38,449 nt of DNA from Clostridiales bacterium (GTDB lineage: Bacteria; Bacillota; Clostridia; Oscillospirales; UBA644). The position numbers were made by a program, and so were the translations under genes. Below, one piece after another: positions 1 through 5,948 of the stretch. The stretch spans positions 1 to 38,449 of the forward strand of contig JAEEJO010000010.1 in the NCBI GenBank assembly GCA_016281915.1, in the 5' to 3' direction. Under the pieces are notes generated by a model, which made no database searches, was not told the origin of the DNA, and saw only the letters and a list, made by a program, of their open reading frames with translations. The stretch's first letter is position 1. The number at the start of each line of letters is the position of its first letter.

Positions 1-323
1 GAAGCAACATGAAGAATAATATCGGACAGTTCTTTCTGAGTGTACTCGATTCTGATTCCGTTGACAGCAAGAAAGACAAGCATTGCGTGAGCGCCGATAC
101 GTTTATTCCCGTCGACGAACGCATGATTTTTCACAAGTCCGTATCCGAGCCGCGCTGCTTTTTCAGCGACAGATGGAAACAGCTCCGCACCTTCAAATGT
201 CTGCAATGGAGTAAAGAGCGCAGACTCAAGAAGACCATCATCGCGTATTCCGTGTGCGCCTCCGGTCTCATCTATCAGCTGATCGTGCAAAAGAATGAGT
301 TGTCTTTTCGTCAGCAGCTTCAT
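1..323 (-). CDS. doc: Doc-family (Fic fold) toxin, C-terminus cut by window edge
   Basis: Reading the minus strand from the ATG at 323 gives 107 codons that stay open to the window edge. The diagnostic motif HAFVDGNKRIGAHAM matches the Doc variant of the Fic motif (HxFxDGNKR). Known Doc proteins phosphorylate EF-Tu and stop translation; Fic relatives AMPylate targets. The early segment (HDQLIDETGG, then GIRDDGLLESAL) also matches the Doc N-terminal region. Family members are about 125 residues, so roughly 20 C-terminal residues are missing. Its ATG overlaps the TGA stop of the antitoxin gene (ATGA, 320-323), implying translational coupling in one operon. It sits on the mobile element, where such modules stabilise maintenance. 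Family call is strong; the exact chemistry is inferred. Confidence 0.88.
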   Translation of the reverse strand, partial: MKLLTKRQLILLHDQLIDETGGAHGIRDDGLLESALFTPLQTFEGAELFPSVAEKAARLGYGLVKNHAFVDGNKRIGAHAMLVFLAVNGIRIEYTQKELSDIILHVA

Positions 324-574
324 TTCGCAAGGACCTCATACGCTTCCTTGTTCTTTTCGATCAGTGCTTTTGAGACGGAGAGAAGCTCCTCGTCGCTTAC
401 CGACTGCGAGCGTCCCGTCTTCTTTATCTCAAACGGAATTCCGTTGTAGTCAACGGAGGATTTGAGAAAGATTGTAATCGCTGACGACATATTCAAACCG
501 AGATCAGCAAATAGCTGCTCGGCGTTCTTCTTCAGTTCTTCATCAATGCGGATGTTAAGATTGGTTGTTGCCAT
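320..574 (-). CDS. RelB/DinJ-type ribbon-helix-helix antitoxin
   Basis: An 84-residue protein beginning MATTNLNIRIDEELKKNAEQ, the ribbon-helix-helix opening typical of RelB/DinJ antitoxins (beta strand NLNIRID, then helices through LNMSSAITIFLKS). The C-terminal half would wrap the toxin. An ATG nine bases further upstream (583) is in frame, but it touches the AGGAG; the ATG at 574 has proper spacing, so it was chosen. The gene lies directly upstream of doc with an ATGA overlap and has a consensus promoter at 599-627. By analogy with the family it should bind its own promoter and neutralise the partner toxin. RelB/DinJ antitoxins are usually paired with RelE/YafQ toxins rather than Doc, so this pairing is a hybrid. 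Confidence 0.85.
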   Translation of the reverse strand: MATTNLNIRIDEELKKNAEQLFADLGLNMSSAITIFLKSSVDYNGIPFEIKKTGRSQSVSDEELLSVSKALIEKNKEAYEVLAK

Positions 575-598
575 GTCTTTCATCTCCTTTCACACAAT

Positions 599-627
599 AT
601 TATACACCAGTCAAAGCCAAATGTCAA
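599..627 (-). promoter_or_regulatory. Promoter of the antitoxin-doc operon
   Basis: On the minus strand: TTGACA (622-627), 17-bp spacer ending in TG, then TATAAT (599-604). Both hexamers are perfect consensus, with an extended -10. The partly palindromic stretch ATACAGTGTAAT just upstream of the -35 (about 626-637) and the ribbon-helix-helix product suggest autorepression; the operator itself is inferred. Confidence 0.85.
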
Positions 628-666
628 TACAGTGTAATGAACTTTTAATTACAAAGGAGGTTTTTA

Positions 667-2031
667 ATGCCAAAAGTAATAGTCAAATGCAGGTATTACA
701 AAAGCGGTTCCGGCAAGGGACTCGGCGGATATATGAACTATATCGCCACGCGGGAAGGCGTGGAAAAGCTGCCGAAGGATCAGAAAAACAAGCCTGCGAC
801 CGACGCTCAGAGCGATCTGATCATGAAGCTGACCGCCGATGATCCGGCGCTGAAAAAGGCATCTGAATACGGCTGCTATCTGAAAGATAAGACGGTCGGT
901 ACCGCTTCAGAATTCATATCGTATGCCCTTGAACGAAAACCGGAACTGATAGGCACCGAACAGTATCTCAGGTATATGGCGACACGTCCGAGAGTAGATA
1001 AGGGTGGCAAGTCTCACGGATTGTTTTCTTCCGGCGGAGTCGATCTTGATCTGGACGATGAGATCGGAAAACTCGAGGCTCACAACGGAAACGTCTACTC
1101 GGTGATCATTTCTTTGAAGCGTGAGGACGCGACGCGCCTCGGATACAATTCGGCAGAGCGATGGCAGAGTATGATCGGTGCGAACATAGACCGCATAGCA
1201 AAAGAACATCACATTCCGCTCACGTCGCTGCGCTGGTACGGCGCTTTCCATAACGAGTCTCATCATCCGCATGTCCATATGCTTCTGTATTCAACGGAGA
1301 AAAACGACCGTGCGTATCTGACGAAAAAAGGCATAGACAACCTCCGTCATCTTTTCGGAACGGAGATATTCAGGGACGAGATACACGAGATCTACGACCG
1401 GCAAACGGAAGAGCGCAACAGGATAACGAAAGAAATGCGGGAGAGGGTCAAGAAGCTCGCGGAGGAACTACGCACCTGCAATTCCGTAGGCAAAGAATTT
1501 CAGGAGAAGCTAGCTGATCTTGCAGAGCGTCTTAACGGCGTTTCCGGAAAGAAACAGTACGGTTATCTGCCTAAAGGAATAAAAGCGCTGGTAGACGAAG
1601 CGGTGGATATTGTTGCGGCAGACGAGCGCGTATCCGAGCTGTACGATCTGTGGTATCAGGCCAAGTGTTCCGTTTATCAGACGTATACGGACAAGGTGCC
1701 GGAGAAGCTTCCGCTGTCGGAAGAGAAAGAATTCAGGGCGATACGCAACGCGCTTGTATACGAAGCCGTTGAGCTCGGAAAAGAGCTTCGCAGAAACGCA
1801 GTTCGATCTGACGGCAGACATGACGTACCGCAAAAATACACGTCAAAGACTGACCGTACGCGTCTTGAAAATATCCGTATCCGGAGCGCGGCTTTGAGAT
1901 TTTTCACAAGCCTGTCGCCAGTGTTTGAAAACGGATTCAAACGTTATGATCCGGCCGAAGACGAGGATATCGACAAGCAGCTCCGCCGTGAGATCCGCGC
2001 TGTGAAGGACGGAATACAGCTTGTGATGTAA
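667..2031 (+). CDS. MobL/MobP-type relaxase of a mobilizable element
   Basis: 454 residues. The core motif FHNESHHPHVHMLLYS (about residues 194-209) is the metal-binding histidine cluster (HxxxHHxHVH) of relaxases that nick oriT and pilot DNA into a recipient. The N-terminus (KCRYYKSGSGKGLGGYMNYI, then ATREGVE) resembles MobL/MobP3-like proteins of Bacillota, with candidate nicking tyrosines at residues 10-11. The C-terminal half is highly charged and helical. The start has a strong site (AAAGGAGG, six bases before the ATG). It is divergent from the toxin-antitoxin operon and followed by the hairpin array, excisionase and integrases, as expected for an integrative mobilizable element. No mating-pair or type IV coupling genes are in the window, so transfer would need a helper unless they lie to the left. 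Confidence 0.85.
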   Translation: MPKVIVKCRYYKSGSGKGLGGYMNYIATREGVEKLPKDQKNKPATDAQSDLIMKLTADDPALKKASEYGCYLKDKTVGTASEFISYALERKPELIGTEQYLRYMATRPRVDKGGKSHGLFSSGGVDLDLDDEIGKLEAHNGNVYSVIISLKREDATRLGYNSAERWQSMIGANIDRIAKEHHIPLTSLRWYGAFHNESHHPHVHMLLYSTEKNDRAYLTKKGIDNLRHLFGTEIFRDEIHEIYDRQTEERNRITKEMRERVKKLAEELRTCNSVGKEFQEKLADLAERLNGVSGKKQYGYLPKGIKALVDEAVDIVAADERVSELYDLWYQAKCSVYQTYTDKVPEKLPLSEEKEFRAIRNALVYEAVELGKELRRNAVRSDGRHDVPQKYTSKTDRTRLENIRIRSAALRFFTSLSPVFENGFKRYDPAEDEDIDKQLRREIRAVKDGIQLVM

Positions 2032-2040
2032 AGTCATCAC

Positions 2041-2297
2041 CACCAGCCGACGTTTCGTCGGGTAGGGGCAACGAACCCACTTCAAAAAACTGCGCGTTAA
2101 TTAAACTCGACGTTGCAGTATCCCTACTCTGTGATTCACGGAGTGGGGATAATCGGAGCCCCCACCTAACGAAACGCGAGGCGTGGGGTCACCCCTCCCC
2201 TCTGAAACGGAGGGCAGGGGTTGAAAGTAACCCCCGGTCCCCGAAACGGGGAGTAGGGATAAAACCAACCCTGTGCCGTGAAACACGGCGTGGGGAT
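2041..2297 (+). repeat. Tandem array of about six hairpins with conserved AAA/ATT/TTT loop
   Basis: Six imperfect palindromes have loop centres near 2054, 2135, 2173, 2206, 2245 and 2282, so the last five recur every 33-39 bp. Inner stems differ in sequence but keep pairing: CCGACG/CGTCGG; CTCTGTG/CACGGAG; CCCTCTG/CGGAGGG; TCCCCG/CGGGGA; GCCGTG/CACGGC. Triloops are TTT, ATT, then AAA four times, closed by G-C. Most units have an outer clamp ACCC or ATCCC pairing with the repeated 3' motif GTGGGGAT or similar. The second unit (2120-2150) forms a 14-bp stem; the third (around 2173) has two inner mismatches. No gene overlaps them. Varying sequence with kept pairing argues for a selected RNA or single-stranded DNA structure between relaxase and excisionase. 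Function unknown: structured RNA, oriT-related hairpins or REP-like palindromes are the options. Confidence 0.75.
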
Positions 2298-2356
2298 GAA
2301 AAGAAACATATACCTGAACATATTTATCGGACAAACAATCAGCGAAATCAGGCAGG

Positions 2357-2442
2357 CAGATAGACGCACGGGGGAGAATCAGAAATGAGATTATCGAAAA
2401 TGAACGCAAACGTCCGGCTAGACCCGTGTGCTGTCTTATCTG
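2357..2442 (+). promoter_or_regulatory. Long-range inverted repeat upstream of the excisionase gene
   Basis: CAGATAGACGCACGGG (2357-2372) pairs imperfectly with the stretch at 2423-2442 (CCCGTG followed by TGCTGTCTTATCTG), giving an outer CAGATA/TATCTG clamp and an inner CACGGG/CCCGTG stem around a 50-base loop. It ends 52 bases before the excisionase start. A control leader for xis is possible; this is inference from pairing alone. Confidence 0.35.
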
Positions 2443-2494
2443 TTTTCGCAACGGCAAAAAGCTGTTCCATGCTTTGAATGGAAAGAAAGGGTAT

Positions 2495-2710
2495 ATGAAG
2501 GAACAGGACTACAAATCATACGATGAACTTCCCATGTATATGAACGTTCCAGCGATGGCTAGGCTGCTCGGCATTTCCGAGTCCTCAGGCTACGAGCTTG
2601 TCCATGAGAAAGGCTTTCCGGCGTTCAGAATCGGAGCGCGTATCGTGATCGAACGTGACAAACTGAAAGCCTGGATCGAGAGGCGTATGCAGGAAGGAGT
2701 TGTGTCATAA
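2495..2710 (+). CDS. Excisionase-like small helix-turn-helix protein
   Basis: 71 residues (MKEQDYKSYDELPMYM...). The segment MNVPAMARLLGISESSGYEL, then FPAFRIGARIVIERDKLKAWI, is the winged helix-turn-helix of the MerR/excisionase family used by Tn916-type Xis and many small DNA-binding proteins. Such proteins bend DNA at attachment sites so the integrase excises rather than inserts. A longer in-frame reading from 2426 exists, but its first 23 residues look unlike the family; the ATG at 2495 follows AAAGAAAGGG, a close but usable ribosome site. It sits 85 bp before the first integrase, the usual xis-int order, and downstream of the hairpin array, which may control it. Role as excisionase rests on size, fold and position. 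Confidence 0.8.
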   Translation: MKEQDYKSYDELPMYMNVPAMARLLGISESSGYELVHEKGFPAFRIGARIVIERDKLKAWIERRMQEGVVS

Positions 2711-2795
2711 ATGATAAATTTTGTCCTTTGCGGTATTGTCTCTGGACTTGGGAAATCCTTTGCAGTATTGTGTTGTGTCGGAGGGAGGTGGCACG

Positions 2796-3992
2796 ATGGC
2801 CGGTAAACGAGCGAACGGTGAAGGCAGCGTAAAGAAACGCGCGGACGGAAGATGGGAGGGCGTGATCGTCGTCGGGCATAAATCCGACGGCAGACCGATC
2901 ACCAAATCGGTTTTCGCCAAAACGCAGAAGGAGCTTCTGCCGAAACTCAGACGGACGATCGACACGTATCGCGGCGCGGAACTGACCGAGGACAGCAGTA
3001 TGACCGTCTTTGAATGGACGGAAAAATGGTTTGCGGAATACGCCGTCCCGAAGCTCCGCCCGTCGACAGTGGAGGGATACAGACAATACGCAAAACAGAT
3101 TTGCCGGTTTATTGGCGATAAGCAGCTCAAATCTGTGACGACAGCCGACTGTCAGCGGATCTACAATACGCTGAAAAAGAGCGGACGTGTGAAGTGTACG
3201 GCGCGGTCAGGCAAGGGACTGTCTGACGCGTCGGTGCGCTCGGTTCACCTTCTTCTGCATGAGATGATGGAACACGCAAGGCAGAAAAAGCTGATCGCGG
3301 TCAACCCGACTGTGGGAACGGTCGTGCCGAAACAGAATTCGGCTGAGATGAAAGTCTTGAACGAAGAGCAGCTCGATATTTATCTTGAGATCATCCGGAG
3401 CGACCCGTTCTGGCACGATTTCTTCTATCTTGAGCTGACGACAGGACTGCGCCTAGGGGAGCTCTGCGCGCTGCGATGGGAGGATTTTGATCAGAGCAAG
3501 GGTACGCTCAGAGTATCGCGCACGCTGGGAGGTTCAGGCGACGTCGTCTCTGTCGGTGATCCAAAGACAGACGCCGGCAAGCGCGCGATCTTCCTGCCGC
3601 AGAGCACGGCAACGGTGATGACGGAGCGGCTGAAAAAGAAATACAGCCCGTGGATATTTCCGTCGCTGGACGAACCGGAAAAGCCGGTGTCAAAGTCGAG
3701 CGCTTATCACCGGCACAAATACTTCCTCAGAGCGGCTGGACTGCCGGATATACGTTTTCACGATCTGCGTCACACGTTCGCAACACACGCGCTTAAAAGC
3801 GGCGTCGACGCGAAAACGCTCTCCGGCATTCTCGGACATACAAACGCGAGCTTCACGCTTGATACCTATACGCACGTGACGGGAGAAATGCAGCACCGCG
3901 CCGCGGAGATCGTAGGCGGCTTTATGGAAGAGATATTCGGAAAGGAGCTGAAACCTTGGCAGACAGACGAAAAAAAGGAACAGGAACCCTGA
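2796..3992 (+). CDS. int: Tyrosine recombinase (phage-type integrase) 1
   Basis: 398 residues. Order: an AP2-like arm-DNA-binding domain (about 8-50, with ADGRWEGVIVVG), a SAM-like core-binding domain (about 70-165), and a catalytic domain (about 185-375). Catalytic residues visible: R219 (TTGLRLGELCALRW), K257 (GDPKTDAGKR), H322 and R325 (FHDLRHTFATHAL), H348 (GILGHTNAS) and the nucleophile Y358 (LDTYTH). The full set implies an active strand-exchange enzyme. Start chosen at the ATG at 2796, which follows GGAGGGAGGTG; an in-frame start at 2721 lacks such a site. The end overlaps the second integrase by 37 bp, so the two are co-translated. With the nearby tRNA-Pro, it likely inserts the element at that gene. 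Confidence 0.93.
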   Translation: MAGKRANGEGSVKKRADGRWEGVIVVGHKSDGRPITKSVFAKTQKELLPKLRRTIDTYRGAELTEDSSMTVFEWTEKWFAEYAVPKLRPSTVEGYRQYAKQICRFIGDKQLKSVTTADCQRIYNTLKKSGRVKCTARSGKGLSDASVRSVHLLLHEMMEHARQKKLIAVNPTVGTVVPKQNSAEMKVLNEEQLDIYLEIIRSDPFWHDFFYLELTTGLRLGELCALRWEDFDQSKGTLRVSRTLGGSGDVVSVGDPKTDAGKRAIFLPQSTATVMTERLKKKYSPWIFPSLDEPEKPVSKSSAYHRHKYFLRAAGLPDIRFHDLRHTFATHALKSGVDAKTLSGILGHTNASFTLDTYTHVTGEMQHRAAEIVGGFMEEIFGKELKPWQTDEKKEQEP

Positions 3993-5410
3993 CGGAACGC
4001 AAAGACGGACGTTGGGAGGGCAGGGTTGTCGTCGGCTACGATGACAAAGGCAAGGCGATCCGTAAAAGCGTTTTTGCACCGTCAAAAACTGAGTGTCAGA
4101 AGAAACTGAAAGAACTGGTACAGCAGAGCTACTGCTCAACGGGAAAGCTTCCCGGTCAGGCGAAAGCGTCCATGACCTTCGGCGAGTGGATGGATATGTG
4201 GTACCAGAACTATAACAAAAATACAGTCAGAGAGACAACGCGCTCGGGTTATGAAAACCGGATATACAAACACATCATCCCGGAAATCGGAGCGATACCG
4301 CTTGAGCGGCTGACGCAGAACGATCTGCAGGAGTTTTACCTGCGGTTAAAACTCGGCGGACGGCTCAGTAACGTCGAAAAATGCGGCAAAGGGCTGTCCG
4401 ACCGTATGATCCGCGCCTGCCACGCAAGCTGCCGTATGGCGCTCGAAAAGGCGGTAAACGAGGGGCTGATACAGACAAATCCCGCGATAGGCTGCAAGCT
4501 GCCGCCGAAAAAAGCCCGTGAGATGCAGGTGCTCACTCATGAGGAGATGCAAAGGTTTCTGATCCAGGCGAAGCACGACGGATATTACGAAATATTCATG
4601 CTCGATCTCGCTACCGGAATGCGCCGCGGAGAGCTTCTCGGGCTTAAATGGAGCGATCTGAATTTTGAGAGCGGTGAGCTGCATATAGAACGTCAGATCT
4701 CGCGTGTCAACGGAGAACTGAAGACGATCCCGCCGAAAACGAAGGCGTCGGTCCGGAGCGTGATCCTGCCGCGTTCTGTTGTCAACGTTCTCGCTGAATA
4801 CCGTCAAACACTGCCGGCGGGTACGACGTGGGTGTTTCCGTCTCCTGTCAAAGGAAACACTCCGCGCGACCCTCATTCGATCTATCAGAAAATGCAGCTG
4901 GTGCTTGACCGTGCGGAATGCAAGCGCGTTCGTTTTCACGATCTGCGTCACACGTTCGCCACAATGGCGCTGGAGCACGGGATGGATATAAAGACGCTGT
5001 CCGCGATCATAGGTCATGCCTCTTCCTCTACGACGATCGATATTTACAGCCACATTACAACCGATATGCAGAAGAATGCGGCAAGAGCTATCGAGCGAGG
5101 GATCGGAAAAAGCGATACGTGTATCAACGAGGAAGCCGTACCGAGACCCGATCAGCGGGAGAGAATTTTAAAACCGAAAGATCCGCCGTTCATGCCATGG
5201 AAAGGAAAGACCCGCAAACCCGGAACCGGAGGCGTGTATATGATAAATGATCATCTGTATGAAGGAAGGTATACGCCGAGAATGCCAGACGGCACGCGCA
5301 AAAGTTTCAACATATACGCTCAAACCCGAGAAGATTGCGAGGAAAAGCTGGCTGAAATGATCGTCGAAGTAAAAGCAAAAATCGCCGCGGAAAAAGCAGA
5401 GAAACAGTAA
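3956..5410 (+). CDS. Tyrosine recombinase (integrase) 2 with extra C-terminal arm-type domain
   Basis: 484 residues, TTG start after GGAAAGGAG, overlapping integrase 1 by 37 bp. It is a paralogue of that protein: arm domain (8-56, RKDGRWEGRVVVGYDDKGK), core-binding domain (about 72-170) and catalytic domain. Catalytic set is complete: R223 (ATGMRRGELLGLKW), K261 (PPKTKASVRS), H328 and R331 (FHDLRHTFATMAL), H354 (IIGHAS), Y364 (DIYSH). After residue 390 there is a 95-residue extension. Its part at about 423-469 (GTGGVYMINDHLYEGRYTPR, then DGTRKSF, CEEKLAEMI) mirrors the N-terminal arm domain (GTGTL, DGRWEGR, KSVF, CQKKLKELV). A terminator and tRNA-Pro follow immediately, marking the element end. 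Two integrases may act as a pair, or one may be a duplicate with a different specificity. Confidence 0.92.
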   Translation: MADRRKKGTGTLTERKDGRWEGRVVVGYDDKGKAIRKSVFAPSKTECQKKLKELVQQSYCSTGKLPGQAKASMTFGEWMDMWYQNYNKNTVRETTRSGYENRIYKHIIPEIGAIPLERLTQNDLQEFYLRLKLGGRLSNVEKCGKGLSDRMIRACHASCRMALEKAVNEGLIQTNPAIGCKLPPKKAREMQVLTHEEMQRFLIQAKHDGYYEIFMLDLATGMRRGELLGLKWSDLNFESGELHIERQISRVNGELKTIPPKTKASVRSVILPRSVVNVLAEYRQTLPAGTTWVFPSPVKGNTPRDPHSIYQKMQLVLDRAECKRVRFHDLRHTFATMALEHGMDIKTLSAIIGHASSSTTIDIYSHITTDMQKNAARAIERGIGKSDTCINEEAVPRPDQRERILKPKDPPFMPWKGKTRKPGTGGVYMINDHLYEGRYTPRMPDGTRKSFNIYAQTREDCEEKLAEMIVEVKAKIAAEKAEKQ

Positions 5411-5412
5411 AA

Positions 5413-5453
5413 AACCGCCTGTAACGGGAAAAATTCCCTCGCTACAGGCGGTT
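5413..5453 (-). terminator. Terminator of tRNA-Pro, also at the end of the integrase operon
   Basis: AACCGCCTGTA (5413-5423) pairs with TACAGGCGGTT (5443-5453), with an inner GGGAA/TTCCC stem. The T run follows on the minus strand (complement of the A run at 5409-5414), so it best serves the tRNA, but the stem can stop both directions. Confidence 0.85.
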
Positions 5454-5456
5454 GAA

Positions 5457-5532
5457 TGGTCGGAGTGACAGGGTTCGAACCTGCGGCCTCAACATCCCAA
5501 ATGTCGCGCGCTCCCAACTGCGCTACACCCCG
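5457..5532 (-). tRNA. tRNA-Pro (anticodon TGG)
   Basis: On the minus strand, 76 nt including an encoded CCA. Acceptor CGGGGTG pairs with CACTCCG (one G-T); D stem GCGC/GCGC; anticodon stem CGACA/TGTTG around loop TTTGGGA, anticodon TGG, which reads proline codons; T arm with GGTTCGAAC. It lies 47 bp from the end of integrase 2 and overlaps one copy of the 39-bp repeat that recurs at 5681-5719. No good promoter lies just upstream; the nearest is at 5784-5812, so its transcript may read through the truncated copy. It may be carried by, or rebuilt by, the mobile element. Confidence 0.95.
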
Positions 5533-5533
5533 A
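5495..5533. repeat. Attachment-site repeat, copy 1 (inside tRNA-Pro)
   Basis: 39 bp covering the anticodon loop to the 5' end of tRNA-Pro. The same sequence recurs at 5681-5719 with one mismatch (CTCCC here, CTTCC there). tRNA genes are the standard integration targets of tyrosine recombinases, so this is a candidate att core. Confidence 0.8.
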
Positions 5534-5680
5534 TAGTATTTTTTGTTTCTGTGGTTCGGGTCAGATAAGTGGTCAAACGCGTTTTGGCTCTGACTCGAAC
5601 CTCTTGTTTTCTCCGTTTTTCACGCTTTTCCGGCGTTTTTCGCGGCTTTTCATTCCGGAAGGGCGGCAGCGGTATTTAGC
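5534..5680. other. 147-bp spacer between the two tRNA-Pro copies
   Basis: No convincing gene. It contains an inverted repeat: GGTTCGGGTCAG (5553-5564) and CTGACTCGAACC (5590-5601), one mismatch, around 25 bases. The arms resemble a tRNA T-loop (GGTTCGAGTC), so they may be a decayed tRNA 3' half or a recombinase arm site. The rest is T-rich with several GCGTTTTT/CGCTTTT motifs. Confidence 0.5.
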
Positions 5681-5719
5681 TCCCAAATGTCGCGCGCTTC
5701 CAACTGCGCTACACCCCGA
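5681..5719. repeat. Attachment-site repeat, copy 2 (orphan 5' half of tRNA-Pro)
   Basis: 38 of 39 bases match 5495-5533. It ends at the anticodon loop; the expected variable and T arms do not follow, so it cannot form a tRNA. A perfect promoter (5784-5812) points into it, indicating it is the original chromosomal 5' half separated from its 3' half by insertion. Confidence 0.8.
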
Positions 5720-5783
5720 AAAAGTTATGAGACATTCCGCTTCCGTATGCGTTCCGGCATCGGTGAAGCGTAAATACCTGATT

Positions 5784-5812
5784 ATTATACATTAACTGAC
5801 GGTATTTGTCAA
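5784..5812 (-). promoter_or_regulatory. Promoter facing the tRNA-Pro copies
   Basis: On the minus strand TTGACA (5807-5812), 17-bp spacer, TATAAT (5784-5789): both perfect. Transcription would start near 5777, pass through the orphan half at 5719-5681 and then the intact tRNA at 5532-5457. Probably the native tRNA-Pro promoter. Confidence 0.85.
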
Positions 5813-5948
5813 GTATGCGGGCGGCAGACGGGCGTGCATATTTGTGGCGATTTTGTGAAATAATATTTTTTTTAAAAACCCGTCAAGGAAAACGCGATTT
5901 TTCATCGTATTAATAATTACAGAGAAAATGTGAAAAGAGGTGGTCAGC
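5813..5948. other. dnaG upstream region
   Basis: AT-rich, no gene seen. Several T-rich and TATT-like stretches (5860-5920) could hold the dnaG promoter, but no pair of hexamers with good spacing stands out. The dnaG ribosome site AAAGAGGTGG lies at its end. Confidence 0.4.

Noticed and set aside
9..449. Plus-strand reading frame over the toxin-antitoxin genes
   Set aside because: It is antisense to doc and the antitoxin, which carry clear motifs and a promoter; no ribosome site.
2041..2297. CRISPR array
   Set aside because: Spacing is regular, but no unit is an exact direct repeat; stems change sequence and only pairing, loop and a short 3' motif persist. No cas gene is present.
5681..5719. 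Second functional tRNA-Pro
   Set aside because: Only the 5' half up to the anticodon loop is present; the expected T arm and acceptor 3' strand do not follow.
5604..5795. Possible 63-residue gene across the orphan tRNA half
   Set aside because: Overlaps the att repeat and the minus-strand promoter region; no ribosome site.
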